From contig JANQON010000004.1 in the NCBI GenBank assembly GCA_028289605.1, positions 1 through 64,000 of the forward strand: a stretch of 64,000 bases of DNA. Reading direction: 5' to 3'. The translations under genes and the position numbers were made by a program. The DNA comes from Hyphococcus sp. Its GTDB lineage: Bacteria > Pseudomonadota > Alphaproteobacteria > Caulobacterales > Parvularculaceae. Shown piece by piece: positions 16,490 to 24,472 of the stretch. The stretch's first letter is position 1. Every line of letters begins with the position of its first letter. The notes beneath the pieces were generated by a model, which saw only the letters and a program-made list of their open reading frames with translations, made no database searches and was not told the origin of the DNA.

Positions 16490-17572
16490 TCATTCCGCTT
16501 TGGCCATTCTGAGCTGATACTTATCGTCACTCTCGCGTTCAACGACAACGCCGAGCCCCTCAAGGGCGCCAAGCAGTTGCTCAACATCGCCGGTGCGGAA
16601 GATTCCGCCGAACTTAAGTTCTTTCAGGTCGGGATCGACAATCTCGATGGATACCGGATTATGCCGCGTCAACTCCTCGATCACGTCCTCCAGCGGGGTC
16701 TCGGAAAACTCCAGAAAGCCGTCCGTCCACGACAGCTTGCGCTGTAGATCGCGCTCGGTGAGCACAGGAATATCCTGCGCCGCTGAAGCGGTCGCAATGC
16801 TCGCCAGCTCGCTCGAGGTTAGCGCTTGGCCGGCCTTAACAATCACGCGTTGCGCCGGCGGTTCTTCAACGACACGCTCCGTTGCGTCTTGCGGCGCCGT
16901 GAGATCTATGGACGAAGGCAGTTTGGAAAAGGCGACGACGCCTTCGACGACGGCGAGTTCGGTAACGGCTTCTCGCAGTCTCACCACGAACGAGGTTCCC
17001 ACCGCCTCAGCGATCGCCGTGTCCGAGTAAACCACAAAGGGTCGCTTAGGATTGGACGCGACTTCGAAGAGGGCTTCGCCGTGGATAAGCCGAACGCGAC
17101 GTTCTTCGTCATTGAAATCGACTTCAATCTGGCTATCGGTATTGAGCGATACGTCAGTGCCGTCCGCAAGGGTGATGGTGTGGTACTCGCCGACAGCCGT
17201 CTTGTAGATTTCAGGTCTTGCATTGGCGCTGAACAGCAGTGCGGAAACAATAACGCCGCCGGCAATGAATAAAGCGGCCGCCGAGGCGAGAATCGGCGCC
17301 AGAAAGCGCCCGCGTTTGCCGGAGGTTCGCAACGCATGCCCGACGCCGGCGTTTTTCTCGAGCGCCGGGGCAAGCTCGGTCAGAACCCCAAGCTGGCCTG
17401 AAAGATTAGCGATGTTGCGAATCTCGCGCCGGTGCGCCGGGCTCCGGCCCATCCACTCCCGCAGCGCCGCCAAATCGGAAGCAGATAGATTGCCGGATTC
17501 AAGCTGAGCAATCCAGGCGCACGCCTCGGACACTATTTCTTTGCTTGTTTCCATGGTCGACTGGCTATTCAT
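16490..17572 (-). CDS. FecR-family anti-sigma factor
   Basis: About 360 residues from the ATG at 17572; an upstream TTG at 17581 is also possible. The N-terminal part (AWIAQLESG, LREWMGRSPAHRREI) is the cytoplasmic sigma-binding FecR N-domain. One membrane segment follows near residue 105. The periplasmic FecR domain has VGEYHTITLADGTDVSLNTDS and GEALFEVA. The end (PLEDVIEELTRHNPVSIEI) resembles an STN-like module. It should hold the ECF sigma factor inactive and release it when the receptor reports ligand. It begins shortly after the sigma stop codon and precedes the receptor gene. Confidence 0.9.
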   Translation of the reverse strand: MNSQSTMETSKEIVSEACAWIAQLESGNLSASDLAALREWMGRSPAHRREIRNIANLSGQLGVLTELAPALEKNAGVGHALRTSGKRGRFLAPILASAAALFIAGGVIVSALLFSANARPEIYKTAVGEYHTITLADGTDVSLNTDSQIEVDFNDEERRVRLIHGEALFEVASNPKRPFVVYSDTAIAEAVGTSFVVRLREAVTELAVVEGVVAFSKLPSSIDLTAPQDATERVVEEPPAQRVIVKAGQALTSSELASIATASAAQDIPVLTERDLQRKLSWTDGFLEFSETPLEDVIEELTRHNPVSIEIVDPDLKELKFGGIFRTGDVEQLLGALEGLGVVVERESDDKYQLRMAKAE

Positions 17573-17590
17573 CAAACGCAACTTTTCACT

Positions 17591-18181
17591 TTACCGCCGT
17601 TCGGCGTCCAACCCTAAGACATTGGTTTCAGGTTGATCCGCATTCTCAGCTGTTTGCTCCCGTATCATTTCTTCCCGGCATCGCTTTAATCCAAGCGCCA
17701 CGTGTTTCTCGACCGTGCTCAATGCAATGTCGAGTTTGTCGGCGATTTCTTTGTGCGACGCTCCGTAAACATGCTTCAGCAGGAACACTCTTTGACATTG
17801 CGGCGGCAGGGTCGCCACCGCTGCGCCAAACACTTGCATCCTGGCTCTTGCGTCGACTGCGTCATCGACGGCCGGCTCATCTGATACGTACGAATCCGGG
17901 TCAAAATCATCTAGTAGGCTTGTCGTCATTTTTGCGCGCCGTTCGAGCTCGGCGCGCGCTACGTTCTTTGCAATTCCAACCAGAAACCGACGAGGTTCGT
18001 TGATTTCCGTACGTTTTTCCGCCTCCAAGGCGCGCAGGATGGTCTCCTGGGTCAGGTCGGCGATATCAATCTGGGACAACCGAAATCGGCGCAAGACGCT
18101 CGCGATCAGGCCCTTGTTGGCCTGAAAAACGGTGAAAATCCCTGCCTTGGGAGCCTTGCTCACGCGCGTCCGCCCGTCCAA
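17591..18181 (-). CDS. FecI-like ECF sigma factor
   Basis: A 196-residue sigma-70 family protein of the ECF type. Region 2 is seen in IADLTQETILRALEA and RRFLVGIAKNVARAE; region 4 in LPPQCQRVFLLKHVYGASHKEIA followed by LSTVEKHV. The start is a TTG at 18181 or a GTG at 18163; GGGCGG precedes the latter. It heads the minus-strand operon that includes FecR, the STN receptor and the D-amino acid genes, so it probably drives its own operon when the receptor binds its peptide. A terminator from the upstream receptor gene insulates it. Confidence 0.9.
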   Translation of the reverse strand: MDGRTRVSKAPKAGIFTVFQANKGLIASVLRRFRLSQIDIADLTQETILRALEAEKRTEINEPRRFLVGIAKNVARAELERRAKMTTSLLDDFDPDSYVSDEPAVDDAVDARARMQVFGAAVATLPPQCQRVFLLKHVYGASHKEIADKLDIALSTVEKHVALGLKRCREEMIREQTAENADQPETNVLGLDAERR

Positions 18182-18311
18182 CGTCTCTTAGTGCGAGCCC
18201 AACTTACTGCGTAACGCGGTCAATCCGCAAATTCGGCGGATCGGACGAACAGGCGCACAATCTGCGCACTGAGGGTTGCGCCCTCACCTTCCGCCCCGCG
18301 CAGCGGCGGCC

Positions 18312-18348
18312 AAAAAAAGGCGGGGCGCCGAAGCACCCCGCCCTTTTT
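18312..18348 (-). terminator. Rho-independent terminator of the second TonB receptor gene
   Basis: On the minus strand a GC-rich stem (GGCGGGGTGC with GCGCCCCGCC) is capped by TTCG and followed by seven T residues. It lies 23 bases after the receptor stop codon. An A-tract on the other side would allow weak bidirectional use. It isolates the sigma-fecR operon downstream. Confidence 0.85.
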
Positions 18349-18370
18349 CCGTTTACAAGCGCCTTTGACG

Positions 18371-21300
18371 CTAGAAACTCGCCGTCACGTTGACGAATGC
18401 GCGCCGTCCAAGCAAGTCGTAACCGACGCCAATCGGCACGGACCGGGCGTTCAGTGACGCGCCTACGTCTTCGTCCACTTGGGGCGGCGCTTTGTCCAAC
18501 ACGTTGTTGACGCCGACCCTGACGGTGAAGACGTCCCGCCGCCAGGCGAGAGAGGCGTCGTGATACACCGTATGGGGAACAGAGTAACACCGTTCGAAAT
18601 CGATGTTGTTGATCGGATCAAAACAGTTCAGCGGACGATCGTCGAGCTCATCGCGCTGCTTGCCGATATGGCGGGCTTGCCAGAACAGCGTGAAGTCCTC
18701 CCAGTTCACACGCGCCGTCGCCGTCGAACGCCATTTCGGTTGACCGATTTCGCCGACGTCTTCGTCGAATACCGCCGGCGCTCCCGGAAGGATCGTCAAA
18801 TCACTGATCTCCCGCGACCACGTCGTGACCGTATCGAGGGATATGTTGATGTCTTCTCCGCCAATCCGGAAATCCTGATTGTAGGAGAGGTTCATGTCGA
18901 CGCCGGACGCGTTATCTTCGGCGATATTGAACGGCGTCGCGTCAATTTCCGAGAGGAAATTGTCATTTGGATCGCGCAAGCGCCGCGTACAGAAAGGATC
19001 GTCCGGGAAATTCGATGAATCGTAGCATGAATCGACCAGGAATTGCGCCGTGGGCGTTAGCACCGACCCTTTGATTTTGATGTCCCAATAGGTAGCGCTT
19101 AACCGCAGATCAAATGCGTCCGTAAACGGCTGCTCAAAAACGATCCCGCCGGAAAACGCGAATGAGGTTTCCGGATCAAGGTTGAGATTACCCGCCCGGA
19201 AGACTTCGGCGGAGCCGGGCGTGACGCCCAAGCCAAGGGCGAACGGATCCAAGCCCTCAGCTTGACAGTTGGTGATCACGAGCTGGCTGCCGCGCAAGCG
19301 CGGGTCGTTGTCCCCGAAACCGTCGCCGTCATTGTCCGGACCGGGGTCGTAGGTGTCGGTGACGCCGTCGTTGTCGGTATCGACCTGCGCGAGCCCCGGT
19401 ACAACGCATGGGTCTGTAACGTTCTGGAATCCCGATTGCCCTTCGAGGAACAATTCGCGCAGACCCGGCGCCCGGAAAGACGAACCAACCGTCGCCTTGA
19501 GCGTCAGAAAATCAACTGGGCTGTAGCTCATCTTGCCGGAATAGGTGAAGTTCGATCCATAGAACTCGTGGTTCGTAAACCGTCCTGCGCCTTCCAGTTC
19601 GAGGTTCTGAACAAGCGGCGCGTCCTTCAACACCGGAATAAAGATCTCGCCGAACAGCTCCCAAAGGTGCACGTCGCCATTGGAGGGACGGTCGAGGAAA
19701 AAGCCCGACAACAGACCACGCGCGGCCGTATCGTCGGCTTTTGTTTCCAGAGCCGTTTCCCGCGCTTCACCGCCGAGCAGCAGTTGCATTTCGCCGCCGG
19801 GCAAGTCGAGGATTGGTCCCGTGAAAAAGCCGCCGATGATGGCCTCATCCACGAATGTATCAATCGTCCGCACACCACGCAGATAGTTGACAACGCGCGG
19901 ATCGTTGGCCCCGGTGATCCGCGGCAAAGAGCCGTCCAGCGGCGTTAGCCCAGGATCAAAGACGTTGAAGGGAATGCACTGCTCCAGAGTTTCCGTGGAC
20001 GCCAGCGGCGCGGTCGGGTTTGGTATGAGGTCCGCGCAGACAATGTTCCCATTTGCATCCGTCGTATGTTCAAGCGACTGCAGCAGTCTGTCTTCGCGGA
20101 CGCCGGTACGCTCTGAGAAGCCTTGAGAGCGCGTATAGCCCGCATAGACTTCGTATTCCCAGTCACGAAGCTTGGCGAACTCGAGGTCGCCTTTGACGCC
20201 GCCAAACATGCGATATTGGGTCAGTTCGGTTTCGTTCGTATCCTGCCATGGTTGAAACGGCCGGAACGTGAAATTCGCCGTCTGGCCAAATGCCGTGAAC
20301 GGACTAAAGAGATTGTTCGTGGTTACCTGAATATCCAGCGTTTCCGCCTGACTGCTTTCCTGACGCGACTGGCGATTGCTCAGATTAAATTCGAGGAATG
20401 CTTCACTTCCTTCAATCCAGTCACTCAAGTCGTATTTTGCTGTCGCAAAAACGTTCAGCCGCTGGAATTCCGGTATGAGCTGGTCGCCTTGGCGGATCAG
20501 GGTCGCCGGTCCGTCCAGATTGTCAAAGTCGCCGTCCCACAGCACGAAACCCGGCGTGTCGATTCCGGCCCCGTCAAGCACCGGATCAACCTGTCCCGGG
20601 CGGGCGATGAGAACGGATCCAAGCGGAAACGCCAGGAATTGTTGCGACCGCGTGCCGTCCCCAAACTGACGGCGAAGGGTCTCATTTACGCCGTCGCCGT
20701 CAAGGTCCGACGGCACAAAGTCAACCGGACCGGCGAGGCTTCGCGTACCGCCGTTTGGCAACAAGAACGCGTCGGGACCGAAATCCGTTGCGAACATCCA
20801 GTCGCGCTCGTCGCCATTCAATTCCTCGGAGTGCACATATTCCGCCGAGAATACGAAACTGCCTCGTTCGCCTGTATCGCCCACCAGGATGGAGTAGCGT
20901 TGCTCCGTGCCGGCGGAACTCTCAAACGGCGCCGTCCGGAATGCATCGAGCTGAATGCCTTCAAATTCGTCGCGCAGAATTACGTTGACCACGCCGGCCA
21001 CGGCGTCTGAACCGTAAACCGAAGAAGCGCCGTCAAGCAGGATGTCAATCCGCTGCACCATTGACGACGGCAGAATGGATGTGTCCGGAAATGATGGAGC
21101 GCCTTCGATACCTGCCGGCGAAACCCGTCGACCGTTAATCAACAGCAGCGTTCGGTCAGCCCCAAGCCCGCGTAATGAAATTGCCGATCCCCCCGGGCCA
21201 GCATTTGACACAAAGTTCGCATTGAATTGTTGGTCAAGTTGGACGCCCTGAACAACTGTAGTTGTCTGTAGTACGTCCTGGATGTCGATAAGACCGAGAT

Positions 21301-21580
21301 CGGCGATCGTCTCGCCGTCGACAGTTTGCAGAGGCGATGTCGACGTAAAGGAGTTCTTGCGAATTCGGGAGCCGGTTACGACAACCGTATCTTCTTGGTC
21401 GTCGGCAAAGTCGTCGTCTGTAGCGTCGTCAATCTCCTCGACCTGAGCCGCTGCGACAGCGACCGCGGCGACTTCCGGCGCCTGGGCGGCGAAAGCGTTG
21501 GTGGTCAACAAAAGCGCGCCGGCAATTGATGTCGAAGACAGCAACAGCAAACGGTTTTCGCGCGTCGTTTTACTAAGCAT
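18371..21580 (-). CDS. TonB-dependent receptor (large, with Ca-type DxDxDG repeats)
   Basis: A 1069-residue outer membrane receptor from the ATG at 21580, preceded by AGGGG. Signal peptide to about residue 32 (NAFAAQ), then an acidic linker, TonB-box region (DTVVVTGSRI) and plug (SISLRGLGADRTLLLINGRRV; LDGASSVYGSDAVAGVVN). No STN domain is present, so it is a transport-only type. In an extracellular loop DTDNDGVTDTYDPG and DNDGDGFGDND form thrombospondin-3-like calcium motifs. The C-terminus ends in Phe (VNVTASF). It lies upstream of the sigma-fecR operon but is separated by a terminator. Size and loop style resemble receptors for peptides or glycans; the ligand is unknown. Confidence 0.9.
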   Translation of the reverse strand: MLSKTTRENRLLLLSSTSIAGALLLTTNAFAAQAPEVAAVAVAAAQVEEIDDATDDDFADDQEDTVVVTGSRIRKNSFTSTSPLQTVDGETIADLGLIDIQDVLQTTTVVQGVQLDQQFNANFVSNAGPGGSAISLRGLGADRTLLLINGRRVSPAGIEGAPSFPDTSILPSSMVQRIDILLDGASSVYGSDAVAGVVNVILRDEFEGIQLDAFRTAPFESSAGTEQRYSILVGDTGERGSFVFSAEYVHSEELNGDERDWMFATDFGPDAFLLPNGGTRSLAGPVDFVPSDLDGDGVNETLRRQFGDGTRSQQFLAFPLGSVLIARPGQVDPVLDGAGIDTPGFVLWDGDFDNLDGPATLIRQGDQLIPEFQRLNVFATAKYDLSDWIEGSEAFLEFNLSNRQSRQESSQAETLDIQVTTNNLFSPFTAFGQTANFTFRPFQPWQDTNETELTQYRMFGGVKGDLEFAKLRDWEYEVYAGYTRSQGFSERTGVREDRLLQSLEHTTDANGNIVCADLIPNPTAPLASTETLEQCIPFNVFDPGLTPLDGSLPRITGANDPRVVNYLRGVRTIDTFVDEAIIGGFFTGPILDLPGGEMQLLLGGEARETALETKADDTAARGLLSGFFLDRPSNGDVHLWELFGEIFIPVLKDAPLVQNLELEGAGRFTNHEFYGSNFTYSGKMSYSPVDFLTLKATVGSSFRAPGLRELFLEGQSGFQNVTDPCVVPGLAQVDTDNDGVTDTYDPGPDNDGDGFGDNDPRLRGSQLVITNCQAEGLDPFALGLGVTPGSAEVFRAGNLNLDPETSFAFSGGIVFEQPFTDAFDLRLSATYWDIKIKGSVLTPTAQFLVDSCYDSSNFPDDPFCTRRLRDPNDNFLSEIDATPFNIAEDNASGVDMNLSYNQDFRIGGEDINISLDTVTTWSREISDLTILPGAPAVFDEDVGEIGQPKWRSTATARVNWEDFTLFWQARHIGKQRDELDDRPLNCFDPINNIDFERCYSVPHTVYHDASLAWRRDVFTVRVGVNNVLDKAPPQVDEDVGASLNARSVPIGVGYDLLGRRAFVNVTASF

Positions 21581-21935
21581 TGGAGCCCCTTTCAGTGTCC
21601 GGTGCGCCTTGCGTGACCCATGAGAATTCGGCGAACACGGCAGTGATCCGTGCGACGCCGGCGCAAGGCTTCGTTGACGTAGGACAGTGGGAGCGCGCCG
21701 GGTCCTCAGTGCTTGGGCGGGATCAGGCGCTCGCAAAAGTCGAATGTGCTATTTTTGTCACGCTTTCGACTACGCTCCGGCCGGCGCACTGCATCGGTCG
21801 CGTCCGCGGCGACGTTCGGAAGACTCAAAATTTAGAATACGGCCTTCGGCGAGGCGCTTTATGCCAGCGGCGAAGCATCGCCGTCTCAATACAGTGCGGC
21901 GAGAGCAGCATGTAAGCAAAGCGAATGGCGCAAAA
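21581..21935. other. Intergenic region upstream of the second TonB receptor
   Basis: These 355 bases hold the promoter of the receptor gene on the minus strand and the 3' end of the OmpA-like transcript. I found no convincing -35/-10 pair, terminator or open frame on either strand with good codon use. A 6-bp inverted pair GTCGAA/TTCGAC brackets about 20 bases near 21740-21772 and may be chance. Confidence 0.35.
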
Positions 21936-22556
21936 TCAATCGAAATGAATGGAGATTTCGGCTCGTCTGTTAAGCGGCTCGCGCACACCGTCCGCTGTGG
22001 CGCGAGCAAGCCCTGTCTCGCCGTTGCCGCGGGTAGTTATGGCGCTTGCAGCCATACCGCGATCAATCAGGTATTCGCGAACAACTTGAGCGCGCCGTTC
22101 CGACAGGGATTGATTGTAGAAATCCGCCCCAGCGGTGTCGGTGTAGCCGTCAATACTGACGCCGGTGACGATTGTCGCATCTATATCCGCAAGCCGGGCG
22201 TCGATCTCCGCCGCGGCGGCCTCTGTCAAATTCGCCTTCATCAACTCAAAATAGACAGTGAACGAAACCGCTTCCGGCGACGGCGGCGGCGGTTCCTCAA
22301 TTGGCAAGGGTTCCTGGAAGGCTTCGATAACAGGTTCGGGTTCGGGCTCCGGCTCGGGCGCCGCGACAACCGGTTCGGGCGCCGCGTCTTCTACAACGAC
22401 GTCCTGTGTTGGCTGCGGCGGTTGCTCAACCTGGCGTTCGCCGGTCCACCAGCGCCAACCGAAAAAACCGCCGATGAGAAGGAGCAGCAGCAAAAGCAAC
22501 AACAACCACGATCCGTTACGTCGGTCATCGCGATCGTCGGTGTCTTGCGTCGCCAT
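21936..22556 (-). CDS. OmpA-family peptidoglycan-binding membrane protein
   Basis: A 206-residue protein: a charged cytoplasmic start, one very hydrophobic segment (poly-Leu, about 18-32), then a Pro/Glu-rich linker (EPEPEPEP) and a C-terminal OmpA domain (about 95-206). The domain has FTVYFELMKANLT, IDGYTDTAGADFYNQSLSERRA and LNRRAEISI, with the Asp and Arg that contact diaminopimelate. It is anchored in the inner membrane by a signal anchor rather than being an outer membrane barrel. It follows the membrane protein at 22603 by 46 bases in the same direction, so the two probably act together at the cell envelope. Confidence 0.85.
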   Translation of the reverse strand: MATQDTDDRDDRRNGSWLLLLLLLLLLIGGFFGWRWWTGERQVEQPPQPTQDVVVEDAAPEPVVAAPEPEPEPEPVIEAFQEPLPIEEPPPPSPEAVSFTVYFELMKANLTEAAAAEIDARLADIDATIVTGVSIDGYTDTAGADFYNQSLSERRAQVVREYLIDRGMAASAITTRGNGETGLARATADGVREPLNRRAEISIHFD

Positions 22557-22602
22557 TGCGAGCGGTCCTTTTTGAGCGCCTCAAACTGAGGACAGCGTCA
22601 GC

Positions 22603-23460
22603 TTAGAACCAATAGCTCTTGCCGAGGCGTTGCATGAAAAGCGGCGTGTTTGAAGGCGTCATCTCTATGTTCCACTCGAGCGTCTGGCCGAGCGTCGCTT
22701 CCGCGGACTGTTCCTCGATGGCGTATCCTTCCGCTTCAAAGCGCACCCACAGACGAGCCGATTCCGAACGCGCGGGAACGCCGACATGGAATTTCAGGGT
22801 GTCGCCGTCGCGACGGACAGTTGCGCCTTCCGTCACGAGAAACAGATTGAAGGTTTCGTCCGTATCCTCGTTGTGCAGACGCCCGCGAAGCGTGCCGCGT
22901 CGAATCATGGAGGAGGGATTGCCCTTAAGACCCTCGGGAAACGTTATCTCCAAATGCACGTCATATTTTGCAGCCTCGCTGCGCGCCTGCGCTTGGATGA
23001 CGCGCGCTTCGCCGGGCTGAAAGGAAGCGTTTGACACTCTGGGCTGCAACGCCGCCTCGCGAGCGGCCTCAATCGATGACAGGTCGACCAGGTTGTCGTT
23101 GAAACCCTGAACGCCGCTGGCCAAGTTCGGCGGAGTCATTGTCAGCAGGACCGCAAGCAAACCGAAGCCTTGCGCGAATGCGCCCTGTCGGGTGAGCGGC
23201 TGAAAATAAAAAACCGAGCCGGCGCCGACCGCAGTCAGTCCGGCGATCACCATCCACAACGGGATTTCGGTGAAGCCGGCGAGAGACGCGAACTCAACCA
23301 CCCATTCGTTGATTTTGAACAGCGCCGCCGCCTCGCCTTTTTGCCGATAGTCGGCAATGATCGCGGCGATAATCCCAGTCGCCCCCGCGAGCGCCAGACC
23401 CGTCATATCCGCAAAGCCGAATTCCCCCGGCGCTTTAATGCCGCGCTTTACCCCGTACAT
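22603..23460 (-). CDS. Membrane protein of unknown function
   Basis: A 285-residue protein with three hydrophobic segments in the first 105 residues (ALAGATGIIAAIIA; IPLWMVIAGLTAVGAGSVFYF; GFGLLAVLLTM) and a beta-rich soluble domain from about 130 to 285. The soluble part has a surface-protein-like pattern (VHLEITFPEGL, RGTLRGRLHNEDT, ESARLWVRFEAEGY) that suggests an immunoglobulin-like fold, but no family is recognised. It is followed by the OmpA-like gene. A periplasmic envelope role is likely from this pairing. Confidence 0.65.
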   Translation of the reverse strand: MYGVKRGIKAPGEFGFADMTGLALAGATGIIAAIIADYRQKGEAAALFKINEWVVEFASLAGFTEIPLWMVIAGLTAVGAGSVFYFQPLTRQGAFAQGFGLLAVLLTMTPPNLASGVQGFNDNLVDLSSIEAAREAALQPRVSNASFQPGEARVIQAQARSEAAKYDVHLEITFPEGLKGNPSSMIRRGTLRGRLHNEDTDETFNLFLVTEGATVRRDGDTLKFHVGVPARSESARLWVRFEAEGYAIEEQSAEATLGQTLEWNIEMTPSNTPLFMQRLGKSYWF

Positions 23461-23558
23461 GCCTCATGCTCCTGAGATGTGACCCCGTCCGGATTTAAGC
23501 ACATATGCGCGGCGGATTTAAGCCGCATGCCGCGGCCCGGCGGAAATTTTATCCGACG

Positions 23559-24311
23559 TCATCGCTGTCGAGGCGGCGCGCCCTGAAAATCCACATCGAA
23601 GAGATGCTCCAGGCTCGTCCGTGAAAGCCCATGTTTCATATAGTCATAGGGGGTTACATTCACAGCCTTGATGAGCACGCGCTCAATCGTCAGTCCCTCG
23701 CCTTTTGCGTGTGGCGTCACGTCGACATCGATCACGTTGATGCAGCAAAGATCCTGTTCGAAGGCGTCGATGGTGGCGAGGCCGCCGCCGCAGGCCCAAC
23801 CGAGCGCGATGCGGTTTACCCCCTCATGGGCGACGACCAGCGCGGACCGCCAGTCCCGGGTTGTGAGAAGATCCTCGAGAGCCTCAACAACTCTGATTTC
23901 CGCGTCGGCGAAACGTTCGCCGCCGGGCAGAAACGACGCGCCGGGCGTCGCGGCGCCTTCAAAGCTATAGGCCAGTCTCGCCGCCAACTCTTCCCGGCTT
24001 TTGGCGCTTAGCCAGGCGCTCTTGAGCTCCTCAAGCCGCGGTTCGTCGGCAAGGTTCGGGTCTGCGCTGTGACGGGCAAGCACGATTTCAGCGGTTTGCC
24101 GGGTGCGCAGCAGCCCTGAGCAAAAAGCCGCATCGAAAGACAGCCCGGCCAGCGCGTCCGCGGCCGCAGACGCCTGTTCGCGCCCCTGTTCGGTCAGCGG
24201 CGCATTGCGCGGGTCGGTCAGTTTGGGGTCAAAATAATCGACGTGGCCGTGGCGCATGAGATAGATCCGCCGCCGTCCGGGCCTCGCCGTTTCTGGTCTA
24301 CTCGCAGGCAC
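23559..24311 (-). CDS. Histidine phosphatase family protein
   Basis: About 250 residues from a GTG at 24311 that has GGAGAAGG just upstream; the longer frame would overlap the divergent gene at 24473. The catalytic LMRHGH motif begins near residue 17, with CSGLLRTRQTAE and the second catalytic region VVAHEGVNR further on, as in the phosphoglycerate mutase-like branch 1 phosphatases. Such enzymes form a phosphohistidine and act on small phosphorylated metabolites or proteins; the substrate here is unknown. A 161-base divergent promoter region separates it from the VanY-like gene. Confidence 0.85.
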   Translation of the reverse strand: MPASRPETARPGRRRIYLMRHGHVDYFDPKLTDPRNAPLTEQGREQASAAADALAGLSFDAAFCSGLLRTRQTAEIVLARHSADPNLADEPRLEELKSAWLSAKSREELAARLAYSFEGAATPGASFLPGGERFADAEIRVVEALEDLLTTRDWRSALVVAHEGVNRIALGWACGGGLATIDAFEQDLCCINVIDVDVTPHAKGEGLTIERVLIKAVNVTPYDYMKHGLSRTSLEHLFDVDFQGAPPRQR

Positions 24312-24472
24312 CTTACCTTCTCCGCCGCTCAGCAAAAGCCGCAGGTACCGCCAAGCGGCGCAAAAGGCTACTTCGAAATCGCCATTTTCCCCGCCTCGGA
24401 GGCTCGCATCCTGGACAACCCAGTGATAGGGTAACAACCTCAAAGGGGTCTGGGTTATTTTGGAGGGGATGG

